Shown: positions 53,304-63,141 of the stretch, piece after piece | How positions within the stretch are numbered: the stretch's first letter is position 1 | Layout: each line of letters begins with the position of its first letter | DNA from: Syngnathus acus | Taxonomy: Eukaryota; Chordata; Actinopteri; Syngnathiformes; Syngnathidae | Reading direction: 5' to 3' | Assembly (NCBI RefSeq): GCF_901709675.1 | Contig: NC_051088.1 | Coordinates: forward strand, 372,001-436,000 | Length of the DNA stretch: 64,000 bases | The notes under the pieces: generated by a model | Told to the model about the DNA's origin: nothing | Seen by the model: only the letters and a program-made list of their open reading frames with translations | The model's database searches: none | Translations under genes and position numbers: made by a program

Positions 53304-53957
53304 TTATGTTGAATGCCAAGAATGAATGCGTAATCTTATACCACAAATGTACTAATTATGCAAAAACGTTAAATGTTTAGAACAAAAAATACTGCACAAA
53401 TCGTGACATGAATTTGTGTAATGAAAAAAAAAACACGTGAGTTTCGATCCCATACGCGAAAACAGCTCGTGTTAGGAAACGCTTGCTCTGCCAACTGAGC
53501 TAATCAGCTTCCTTCTGCTGAAGAGGTGGAGTTTGCTTAATGTAATGAATGTTTATGTTGAATGTGCGTAATCTTATACCACAAATGTACCAATTATGCA
53601 AAAACATTAAATGTTTCGAACGTAAAATACTGCACAAATCGTGACATGAATTTGTGTAATAAAAAAACCCACGTGAGTTTCGATCCCACACGCGAACACG
53701 CCTCGTATTAGGAAACGCTTGTGCTACCGACTGAGCTAATCAGGTTCCTGCCGTCAAAGTGGTGGAATGTGTTTAACGTAATGAATGTTTATGTTGAATG
53801 CGAAAATGCGTAATCTTATACCACAAATGTACTAATTATGCAAAAACGTTAAATGTTTAGAACGAAAAATACTGCACAAATCGTGACATGAATTTGTGTA
53901 ATAAAAAAAAACCACGAGTTTCGATCCCACACGCGAAAACGGCTCGTTAGGAAAGGA
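53304..53957 (-). repeat. Tandem ~240-bp repeat carrying tRNA-like modules
   Basis: TAATCTTATACCACAAATGT begins at 53331, 53569 and 53811, so units are 238 and 242 bp, 2.7 copies. On the minus strand each unit has a tRNA-like module: TTAGCTCAGTTGGCAGAGC (A box with a perfectly paired D-arm in unit 1), a TTCCTAA loop, and GGGATCGAAACTC (weak B box). Acceptor and T-stem pairing is poor, so these are not functional tRNA genes. The third unit is cut within the module at about 53957. Confidence 0.7.
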
Positions 53958-54189
53958 TGTCAAATTAGTACTAGCTGTTGAAATGTAGATCTAGGCTACA
54001 ATTACGAAGGCAATATGATGCCCTAAGGGACCTTACTCAGGTGAAATGAGAGTGTGGTATACGTATATATTTAGACACACATGCACACACACACATGCAC
54101 TACAACTTAGTTTCAGCTCCGTTGAACAATATTTCTTCATCTCCTTCTTAACACAAATAAAACAAAATGCATCATTTTTAACTGGTCTC

Positions 54190-54515
54190 ATGCTCCCACC
54201 ACTGCCCCTAAAATATTTTGCGCATATGGCATTGAACTCGAGTTTGTAAACTGTAGAATGGAGAGAAGGGCCTTCAGAGTATAGGATAGTGTCATCAGCA
54301 TAAAGGTGGATCTTTGAACTGCCGGCATACTTGAGTACATCAGTAATGTAAATAGAGAACAGCGCCGGTGTGTGAACAACATGTGTGTGAACAACATGTG
54401 TGTGATGACTGGCCAATACTTGAGAGCCTCTGCAGGAGGATGGAATGGATGACGGAATCGAAGACCTTGGTCAGGTCGATGAAGGCAGCAACACAAATCT
54501 GCTTGGAGTCCAGGG
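54190..54515 (-). pseudogene. LINE reverse transcriptase fragment
   Basis: On the minus strand: AAFIDLTKVFDSVIHSILL (motif A with its aspartate), then after a small AACATGTGTGTG duplication LFSIYITDVLKYAGSSKIHL and YADDTILYSEG, the catalytic motif. Upstream and downstream parts are missing; it begins at the next element (about 54520) and ends near 54190. It is CR1/Rex1-like by motif order. Confidence 0.7.
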
Positions 54516-54519
54516 AAGT

Positions 54520-55260
54520 GATAAGGGGTCGGCAACCTCAAATGTTCAAAGAGCCATATTGGTCCCAAAAAAAAAAAAAAAAAAACATATCTGTCTGGAG
54601 CCGCAAAAATCTAAAAGCCTTTCATAAGGTGGAAATGTTTGCGCACACAGCGCCTCTTGATGCAATATTCAATGGAAAGGAAGCAGATTTCGATCCAATA
54701 CAAACCCCTTTTGCGACCCTCTCATACTCAGTGCGCCGTCTGTCACGACTGAAATCAGGTGGTCAGTGTGTATCTCTATCATTTAAACACTGCAGCACAG
54801 CCTCGCAGATGTTCTCACCCCGTGTTTGGCCTTTTAGTGGTGTCAATTCGATCATTTCTTCTTGCGGCCCATTAGAGTTCACGCACCTGCATAGTCTGTC
54901 TGTTCGATATCGGTCACGTCACACGATTCATCACAGGCAATTGAGAAAGCTGGAACTGAATTGATGTCCTTGATTTGCTGATCGGTGATATTGTTTGCCA
55001 TTTTAATTACCCTTTCCTTCGCTGTTTTTGCAGAGAGAGGCATGTCTTCAATTTTCTGAATGATCTCGGTTTTGTTTTTGAAGTCCGAAAATAGGCACTC
55101 TGATATTTTAATGAATGAATCCTACATGTGCTCGCCATCGGTGAATGGTTTTCCGCGCTTTATTATCTTCCGGGCTGCAACAAAACTTGCAGCAGTAGTA
55201 GAGTTTGGAGAGGCAATCCACTTCTTGAAACTCTTTTTTCGGTCACACTGAGAACATGCC
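54520..55260 (-). pseudogene. hAT-family transposase fragment
   Basis: On the plus strand the right-hand border reads AGGGGTCGGCAACCTCAAAT next to AAAGAGCCATATTGG, a common fish hAT end. Reading the minus strand from 55260: QCDRKKSFKKWIASPNS, TAASFVAARKIIKRGKPFTD, a stop after GEHM, then KISECLFSDFKNKTEIIQ and VPAFSIACDESCDVTDIEQT, the region around the first catalytic aspartate of hAT transposases. Frame breaks follow. Fish genes annotated as ZBED or FAM200-like carry the same domain; this copy is dead. Confidence 0.65.
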
Positions 55261-55640
55261 TGGTATGTTAACATATTAAGAGTTATTCAAATAACAATAG
55301 CATAAATAACATGCTAACAAGTTTACCAAACCATCTGTGTCACTCCAAATCACTAAATCCAATGACATCTTCATTCATTGTGTCACTTTTAAACGACTCC
55401 GGTAATTCCGGACGTACAAGGCGCTTCCTCTTCTACGTCGCTTACGTCAGACTCATTGTCAGTTGCCGTTCCAATTATTCCACAGGGCTAGAATGCCCTC
55501 TTGCGGGTTAGTGTGAAAATAACAAGTGGAATGATATTATGTGTTAATAAGTTCACACACAAGTCGATCCTGAGTATAAGTCGCACCCCCGGCCAAAATA
55601 TGAAAAAAACTTAAAACTTATAGTCCAGAAAATACGGTAA
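55261..55640. mobile_element. Unclassified TIR-element end
   Basis: The right border in reverse complement reads TTACCGTATTTTCTGGACTA then TAAGTTTTAAG, and further inside GGGGGTGCGACTTATACTC. This ATAAG-type subterminal motif recurs in the element at 63142. The left side is not delimited. No reading frame is convincing. Confidence 0.45.
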
Positions 55641-55849
55641 GCTCTGATAATTGTGGGTAGGGCATTCCAAAGCCCGGGAGCCCGAATAGAAAATGCTCTT
55701 GTGCCTGCAGACGTCTTTTTGGACCACTAAAAGCATTTTGTGAACAAAGGACGTATGGTATAACGAGGTCAACGAGATAAGAAGGCTTGAAGACAATTAA
55801 TATGTTATAGGTTAGTGTTAGGGTTGACAAATTATTGTGATCATATGAT

Positions 55850-56240
55850 TATGTTGGAATGTAGATTAGAATCATTAACGTGAAAACATTTCACCTTTCC
55901 TTGACTCTGGAAGGTTTCCACATTCAGTTGTTGAAACTTTCCAAATGATGTTGAAACAGTCTTGCTTAGTTAGTTATCTAAAATGCTCCACTAGTTTCTG
56001 TTTCCACAACCTTGTAAAACAAAGAGCTAAGACCCTCTGCACTGATTAACCAGGTTGCAGAGGTGACCCCTGAAACCTGTTCACTGTCACCCCACCCTGT
56101 TTTCTCTCAATAAATATTCCCTTGCAAGAGGCCTAAGTCAGACTGCTTTCAAGCACCTCTGTACCACAGGGTGCTGATGGCTTCTCCGCTTGCAAGCGTA
56201 AAATGGCCAAACTGTCTCACGTGTGGTTCTTGTAAAGAAG
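55850..56240 (+). repeat. Possible LTR of a retrovirus-like element
   Basis: It starts TGTTGGAATGTAG, has TCTCAATAAATATTCCC (AATAAA signal) near 56110, and ends CAAACTGTCTCACGTGTGGT then TCTTGTAA. The last 60 bp match the end of the segment at 19617-19960. A partner and internal genes are missing. Confidence 0.4.
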
Positions 56241-57130
56241 TTAGAGCAAGCACCACTATAACAGTTAATAACAGAACTGTGACGTCACATCTCAAGTGGA
56301 CCGGGAGTCTATGCAAGATGGCTAGTATCGGGGTAATACGATCAAAATGTATTATCCTTGTGAGCAGGCGAGCTGCAGCATTTTGTACTTACTGTAAACT
56401 TTTAATACTAGACATAGGAAGACCAGAAAATAATAAATTCATTTTGTAATACATTCATTTATACTACATTTTTCATTTTCAACAGCATGTATAATTGTGT
56501 CATTTATATAACAATGAAAACTAATGTTGTATTTAGAAGTCGCGTTGCCATGGACTACTCGGTCGGTGGGTCAAGTCAAATTTATTTATATAGCCCTAAA
56601 TCACAGACTAGTCTCAAAATTATTTTCAACGTCCCCTGATCTTAAACTCCCAGGAGGGCAAGGAAAAACTGAAAATAAACCTACTGGGAAAATTGAGAAA
56701 CCTTGAGAAGGGACCACAGATGGGAGGATACCCCTTCCAGGATGACCAGGCTGCAATGGATGCAGAGAGGGCACATAGAACACATAATATAAAACAATCC
56801 AAAGAAAAAGTGGATGTCCATATTCATAGTGAAGAGCTGCACGAAGGTGCCCTAAATTGTCCTGGCAGTGTCTTCGAGGGTGGCAATCCGCCTCAGATCC
56901 CTCATCCCTCGACAATAAATCCAGACAGCCATTTTCCATTTGGGTGTTACCTTGGGGGTGAGGACAGAGAACATAAATTTCAGCTGAATAGGCCGACACA
57001 TGTTGATTAAAGGCCATAGTATACAAATGTGTCTTTAGTCGTGTCTTAAATGTTTCTACTTCTATCAATTCTGATATATATCGGAACGGCATTCCAAAGC
57101 CTAAGGTGGGTCCTCTCTGAGAGGTAAAAA
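56241..57130. repeat. Interspersed fish repeats of unclear class
   Basis: Two blocks are recognisable. About 56300-56440 contains GCTGCAGCATTTTGTACTTA and ACTAGACATAGGAAGACCAG. About 56572-57130 starts GTCAAGTCAAATTTATTTAT, then ATAGCCCTAAATCACA, and includes the segment also inserted at 50003-50162. Neither has a valid gene; the frames of 100-160 codons here have no domain. Confidence 0.5.
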
Positions 57131-57335
57131 CTAAACCAGGAGAGTGCTAACCCCAAAATATCAACTCGTGTTTCAGTAGCATGCTTTAACTGCTGTTGTT
57201 GTTTTTTGAGGTTCTCAAAAATAAAGTTCTTGGGAAAAATTATATATAAATATAATCTATAAAATAAATATTGGTTGAAAATAGCCCTTTTTGTAACTCA
57301 AAAAATGTCACAAAAATAGCTCTTTGAGTCACTCA

Positions 57336-58083
57336 CTAAACAGTAGAATTTGAACAGTGTTTGGGGTTGTTGTCTTGTTGAAGTACCCGGCCCCTGGGCA
57401 ACTTCAACTTCGTCACTGATTGTTGAACATTGTTCGCAAGAATCAGCTGATAGTGACTGGAATCCTTGCGACCTTCAAGTTTAACAAGATTGCCAGTACC
57501 TGCACTGGCCACCCATCCCCGCAGCATGATGTAACCACCACCAAATTTGACTGTGGGTAGCAAGTGTTTGTCCTGGAATGCTGTGTTCTTCTTCCGCCAT
57601 GTATACCACCCCTTGTTATGTCCAAATAACTACATTTTAGTTTCATTAGTCCACAACACCTTATTCCAAAATGAAACTGGCTTGTCCAAATGTGCTTCAG
57701 CATACTTCAAGTGACTCTGTTTGTGGCATGTGTACAGAAAAGGCTTCTGCCGCATTACTCTCCTATACAGCATCTCCTTGTGCAAAGTGCGCTGAATAGT
57801 TGAGCAATGCACAGTGTCATCGTCTGCAGTAAGATCAAGTTGTAGGTCTTTGGAGTTGCTCTGTGGATTGACTTTGACTGTTCTCACCATCCTTCGCCTC
57901 TGCTTATCTGAGATTTTTCTTGGCCTGCCACTCCGGGCCTTAACTAGAACTGTGCCTGTGGTCTTCTATTTCCTCACTATGTTCCTCACAGTGCAAAGTG
58001 ACTGCTGAAATCTCTGAGCTAGCTTTTTGTATCCTTCCCCTAAACTATGATGTTGAACAATCTGTTATTTTGAGGCTCCCATG
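57336..58083 (-). pseudogene. Tc1-like transposase pseudogene
   Basis: The minus strand has an ATG at 58083 (MGASK then a stop), a helix-turn-helix segment (GEGYKKLAQRFQQSLCTVRN), a GRPRK hook motif, RTVKVNPQSNSKDLQ and FWNKVLWTNETKM. Then, in two other frames, it has GGYIMLRGWVASAGTGNL and VLQQDNNPKHCSNST. Family members have aspartate where TNETK has asparagine, so the first residue of the DDE triad is lost. The second aspartate is present, and the C-terminal glutamate region is missing. Terminal inverted repeats are not found on this side. Confidence 0.8.
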
Positions 58084-58139
58084 TTGCCACTCTTCAGAGA
58101 AGATGCAAAAAGAAGAACAACTTGCAAGTGGCCACCTTA

Positions 58140-58478
58140 AATACCCGTAACTGGAGATGTTTTGTAAAGAAGAATGGTCAAAATATCTTCAACCAGAATC
58201 CAGACTCTCATTGGAAGCTATCGGAAGCGTTTCGAGGCTGTTATTTCTGCAAAAGGATTTTTCTGTTGGGGTGCCCAAGTTTATGCATCTGCCTACTTTT
58301 GTTCAAGTAATGATTGCACACTTTCTGTAAATCCTATAAACTTCATTTCTCTTCTCAAATATCACTGTGTTGGTCTGCTATATGATATATTTAACTGAAA
58401 TTGCTGATCCGAACAACCAATGACTTGTAAAGGAAAATCATGAAAATGATCAGGGGTGCCCAAACTTTTGCATACGAC
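58140..58478 (+). pseudogene. Tc1/mariner C-terminus and right end
   Basis: The plus strand reads SSTRIQTLIGSYRKRFEAVI then SAKG, the usual last residues of Tc1-type transposases. A non-coding stretch follows, ending GGGGTGCCCAAACTTTTGCA then TACGACTGTAT near 58478, a terminal inverted repeat. It lies head to head with the minus-strand pseudogene next to it, so the two are parts of different or rearranged elements. Confidence 0.6.
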
Positions 58479-58869
58479 TGTATATACCTATATATATATT
58501 TATTTATTTATTTTTGGGGGGGGTTAAAAATCTGAATCGACAATCGTTAGGAACTGGAATCAAATTGAAGAGCCACAATCATCAATTTCAAAATCACACA
58601 GCTAACTGGACATAACTAATTAAGTGTTAATCCTGCCGTAGTAAAACTATGCAGTTGACTTCAGAACAATGTCTTAACATGTACTAAAAGCATATTAGGT
58701 AAACAGGTAGCCAGATGCTGTACGTGCCAAAACAACTACTTCTAGGGGATTGGAAGGTGTTATTAGTTTTACATTTCACACTGAAGTTTAATTTAAATAT
58801 TTTTTTTAATCTATAAAAGATAAAAATGTCACGCCTTCAACAATTTTTGTTGACTTTGTTTGATTGCAG
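58479..58869 (+). other. itpr3 intron end before exon D
   Basis: AT-rich sequence with a TTTATTTATTTATTTTT run and G-rich GGGGGGGG. It ends in a normal pyrimidine-rich acceptor (TTGTTTGATTGCAG). No other feature was found. Confidence 0.6.
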
Positions 58870-58951
58870 ACGGCGGGTGCCTAAAGATGTGGCCCCTGTT
58901 GAAATCCCCACGCAGCATATGGAAATCGACGACTATGTAGATGAAGATGAG
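58870..58951 (+). CDS. itpr3: itpr3 exon D: variable acidic linker
   Basis: 82 bp: the first base completes a glutamate codon started in exon C, then 27 codons follow to a GAG/GTAATA donor. The protein is RRVPKDVAPVEIPTQHMEID then DYVDEDE. This part varies between receptor types and species. Mammalian type 3 receptors have a shorter stretch here that also ends in acidic residues. The reading frame and flanking exons leave little doubt that it is a real exon, though its own sequence is weakly conserved. It is probably a surface loop between helical repeats. Confidence 0.88.
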
Positions 58952-59023
58952 GTAATAAAGGTTTTCCTAAACAAATTTATTTTTCAATCAATGAATGTCT
59001 TTAATCACAGACACTTTAATCAT

Positions 59024-61357
59024 CCATCCATGGATAGATGGATATCCATCTTCTTCCGCTTATCCGGGATCGGGTCGCGGGGGCAGCAGCTTTAGGATGA
59101 ACTCCCAGACTTCCCTCTCCCCAGCCACTTTGTCCAGCTCATCCTGGGGGATCCCAAGCCGTTACCAGGCCACCTGAGAGACATAGTCTCTCCAGCGCGT
59201 CCTGGGTTGTCCACGGGGTCTCCTGCCGGTAGGACATGCCCGGAACACCTCCCCAGGGAGGCCGTCTACGAGGCATCCTGATGAGATGCTCGAGCCACCT
59301 CATCTGGCTCCTCTCAACGTGGAGGAGCAGCGGCTCTACTCCGAGTCTCTCCCGGATGACCGAGCTTCTCACCCTGTCTCTAAGGGAGAGCCCGGACACC
59401 CTACGGAGAAAACTCATTTCGGCCGCTTGTATCCAGGATCTCGTTCTTTCGGTCACGACCCATAGCTCGTGACCATAGGTGAGGGTAGGAGCGTAGATCG
59501 ACCGGTAAATTGAGAGCTTTGACTTTTGGCTCAGCACTCTTTTCACCACGACGGACCGGTACGCTGCACCGATCCGCATGTCGATCTCACGCTCCATCCT
59601 GCCCTCACTCGTGAACAAGACCCCAAGATACTTGAACTCCTCCACTTGGTGCAGGATCTCATCCCCGATCCGGAGAGGGCATTCCACTGTTTTCCGACCA
59701 AGGTCCATGGACTCAGATTTGGAGGTGCTGGCCCTCATCCCAACCGCTCCACACTCGGCTGCGAACCGCTCCAGTGAAAGGTGGAGATCACGGCTTGAAG
59801 AAGCCAACAGTACCACGTCGTCTGTAAAAAGCAGAGACGCAATGCTGAGGTCCCCAGACCGGAAACCCTCAACGCCTCGGCTGCGCCTAGAAATTCTGTC
59901 CATAAAAGTTATGAACAGAACCGGTGACAAAGGGCAGCCTTTCCGGAGTCCAACCCTCACTGGGAACGAATCCGACTTACTGCCGGAAATGCGGACCAAA
60001 CTCTGGCATCGATGATACTCGCCAAACTCCTTCCACGCCCGGGTGTTTCCCTCAGCAACCGCCAAAGCCACGTTCCGCTTGGCCATCCGGTACCTGTTGG
60101 CTGCCTCCGGAGTCCCACAGGCCAAAACAGGCCAATCGGACTCCTTCTTCAGCTTGACGGCATCCCTTACCGCCGGTGTCCACCAGCGGGTTCGGGGATT
60201 GCCGCCACGACAGTCACCGACCACCTTACGGCCACAGCTGCGGCAGCTGCCTCAACAATGGAGGCACGGAACATGGTTCACTTGGACTCAATGTCCCCCG
60301 CCTCCTCCGGGACGTGGGAAAAGCTATGCCGGAGGTGGGAGTTGAAGCTCTTCCTGACAGGGGATTCTGCCAGACATTCCCAGCAGACCCTCACAGTACG
60401 TTTGGGTCTGCCAGGTCGGACCGGCATCTTCCCCCACCATCGGAGCCAACCCATGACCAGGTGGTGATCAGTTGACAGCTCCGCCCCTCTCTTCACCCGA
60501 GTGTCCAAAACATGCGGCCGCAAATCCGATGACACGACTACAAAGTCGATCATCGAACTGCGGCCTAGGGTGTCCTGATGCCAGGTGCACACATTAACAC
60601 CCTTATGTTTGAACATGGTGTTCATTATTGACAATCCGTGTCGAGCACAGTTGTCCAACAATAGCACACCGCTCGGGTTCAGATCAGGGGGGCCGTTCCT
60701 CCCAAGCACGCCCTTCCAGGTCTCACTGTCATTGCCCACGTGAGCACTGAAGTCACCCAGGAGAACGATGGAGTTCCCTGAAGGAGGGCTCTCCAGCACT
60801 TCCTCTAAGGACCCCAAAAAGGGTGGGTACTCTGAGCTGCTGTTCGGTGCATAGGCACAAAACAACATTCAGGAACCGTCCTCCCACCCAAAGGCGGAGA
60901 GAGGCTACCCTCTCGTTCACTGGGGTGAACCCCAATGTGCAGCCGCCCAGCCGGGGGGCAATAAGTAGGCCCACACCTGCTCGACGCCTCTTACCGTGGG
61001 CAACTCCAGAGTGGAAGAGAGTCCAGCCCCTCTCGAGAGGGCTTGCACCGGAACCCAAACTGTGTGTGGAGGCAAGTCCGACTATGTCTAGTCGGAACTT
61101 TTCTGCCTCGCACACCAGCTCGGGCTCCTTTCCAGCCAGAGAGGTGACATTTCATGTCCCAAGAGCCAGCTTCTGCAGCCAGGGATCGGACCGACAAGGT
61201 TCCCGCCCTTGGCCACCGCCTAGCTCACTACGCACCCGACCCCTTTGGCCCCTCCCACAGGGGGTGAGCCCCTGGGAAGGGGGACCCACGTTTCCTTTTT
61301 GGGCTGTGCCATTGGCGAAGGCCCGGCTACTTAGAGCCCCACCTCCAGGCCTGGTAA
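59024..61357 (-). mobile_element. Rex3/RTE LINE with internal deletion, copy 3
   Basis: The minus strand starts (61357) in the 5' region. It has the endonuclease over about 61115-60278 ([45 protein letters not shown]), then a linker joined by a deletion at about 60015 to the second half of the reverse transcriptase. The joined frame (59139-60224, 361 codons) runs from TRAWKEFGE straight into YHRCQSLVRI and on through LRKGCPLSPVLF, SLLFTDDVVLLA, EEFKYLGVLF and RRVSGLSLRD. Alanine of the FADD motif is threonine. The 3' end is CATCC-rich. Compared with 31465-34748, about 0.75 kb is missing, so the element is inactive. Confidence 0.82.
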
Positions 61358-61615
61358 TTTAAGATTAATCATAGAATTTTTAATTCTTAGGTGTCGATGG
61401 GAAATACCCCAAGGAGATTTATGAGTTATGAGACTTATAAGACACTCTGTAACCCTACTTCGTCTTCCTTAATTTTTCATTTTAAAAATGGGTCTTCAAC
61501 CAGTGTTTAAAATGGACATAGAGAAGGCTTGCAATGAATCTACAAAATAGAAATTTTAAAAATAATAAAAATATTAGAATCCACTAATAGCTCAACTACA
61601 ACGGTAGGTCTTGAA

Positions 61616-62642
61616 CAGGGGTGTCCAAACTTTTTGCAAGGAGGGCCAGATTTGATAAAGTGAAGGGGCCCGGGGGCCAATAGTTTTTTCTGACATTTTT
61701 TAACTACAAAAATGTCATGCAAATACACACTGTTATAAAACAAATTTCATTGTCACAATTGTCTTTATTTTTCAAATTATGATAGTGTCTCTTTAAGTTG
61801 AAATCCTTAAACAAGGCAACCGTCTTTTTACAAATTAGACAAACACAATTGCCTTGATTTTCAGTGATGTACAGTAATCCCTCGCTACATCACGGTTTGT
61901 TTAACGCGGTTTCACTACATCGCGGATTTTTTTCCCAAATTGAAAAAAAGAATTAAAAGTCAAAATAGAACTTCTAAATTGAGGAATTATGGCACAAAAC
62001 TTGCCCACACGCCAGCAGAAGGCAAGGAGTGCCCACACAATTGCAGTGCGTACACTTGTACCTTTTTTTTTTTTAAAAAAAAAGGTTATGATAAGAGTTC
62101 TAAAAACATATTTACAGTGTTGTACCTTGTTATAGAAAATTGTTATAATAATAAAAGAGTTCTAAGAACATATTTACAGTATGTACACTTCTACCTTGTT
62201 GTAAATAAAATGTATAATAATAAAAGTTGTTCTAAAAACATATTTACAGTTTGTGTTAAGAATTCTCCATGTTATTTATGTTATTCAGCCATGCTTTGAT
62301 TTGAGGTAGGGTGATTTATTTTGAAGGCCGTTTTCAGGCGATACCACTTCCTTTTTTACGTTCTTGTACATATGTCGGTTACAGTGGTACAGGAGTCATT
62401 GGCGATGTAAGTGTGTCTCCTAACAAGAGAAATGAATGATCACGTGTCTAACCTTTAGGACAATGTAGTATTGCTCCAAATGTTCGTTTAATTTCCTGTA
62501 GAGGGCCGTTTGCGCGTGTTAGCACGATCGCGAATTAGCATCTTTCCGCTAACTCGTTAGCCTGCCCAGTACGTGCTGCGGGCCAATAAAAACTGGACCG
62601 CGGGCCGCAGTTGGCCCGCGGGCCGTAGTTTGGACACCCCTG
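61616..62642 (+). mobile_element. hAT element with perfect 8-bp TSD
   Basis: The ends are CAGGGGTGTCCAAACTTTTT and, in reverse, CAGGGGTGTCCAAACTACGG. Flanks are GTCTTGAA (61608-61615) and GTCTTGAA (62643-62650). It is non-autonomous, 1027 bp. Inside, near 61871, CAGTAATCCCTCGCTACATC looks like the end of a further nested element. Three partial repeats of about 60 bp containing AACATATTTACAGT lie at 62098-62250. It holds the empty-site sequence for the hAT at 20864. Confidence 0.85.
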
Positions 62643-62811
62643 GTCTTGAACATGCTCTTAGAAAAAGCCCCACCCTGATTAATTAATTAATTTTAATTAA
62701 TTAACAAACATTTACTTGTTGCAAAGTGAAGTAAAGAAAAATATTTTCACTTTTCCTACCCCTGCTGCATTCCATTATGTACTCCAAATAAAAGACATTT
62801 GTTTCTTGTAG

Positions 62812-62927
62812 GTGTGGCTGGTGTGGGCCGACAAGGTCAATGAGAAGCAGGAGAAGAGCATAAGGCAGCTTGCTCAGGAGGCCGGTCAAGGCAATGCCCA
62901 TGACGAGAACGTACTTACCTACTACAG
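62812..62927 (+). CDS. itpr3: itpr3 exon E
   Basis: 116 bp after a TTTCTTGTAG acceptor. It enters in phase 0 and leaves with two bases of the next arginine codon before GTCAGC. It encodes VWLVWADKVNEKQEKSIRQL then AQEAGQGNAHDENVLTYY. The block SIRQLAQEA and GNAHDENVL are as in type 3 receptors (type 1 has a different segment). It joins exon D at DEDE/VWLVW. It continues the cytosolic helical scaffold that carries the IP3 signal to the channel. The next exon is outside the window. Confidence 0.95.
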
Positions 62928-63141
62928 GTCAGCTCTCAAGTCTCCCAAAAACGTTTTCATCAAATAGTTTTCTTGTTTTTTCCCAATAATCGAAGAGTCT
63001 TATGTTTCCAATTCCCAAAAACTGATCTTGATATCCCAAACCCGTAGTGTTATAACTTGAACTACAATAATAATAATCCAGTCACAAGACAGGTTTATGA
63101 GTGCAAAAACAGCTGATTACATATGTATTTGTGTATGTATG
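62928..63141 (+). other. itpr3 intron start
   Basis: Consensus donor followed by AT-rich intron sequence without recognised features. Confidence 0.6.

Noticed and set aside
53304-53957. Functional tRNA genes
   Set aside because: The D-arm is good in one unit, but the acceptor and T-stems do not pair and the B box is weak. The SINE heads at 22724, 36505 and 43391 were rejected as tRNA genes for the same kind of reason.
54368-54964. 198-codon plus-strand frame
   Set aside because: It overlaps, in antisense, a LINE reverse transcriptase and a hAT transposase fragment that are both recognisable on the minus strand.
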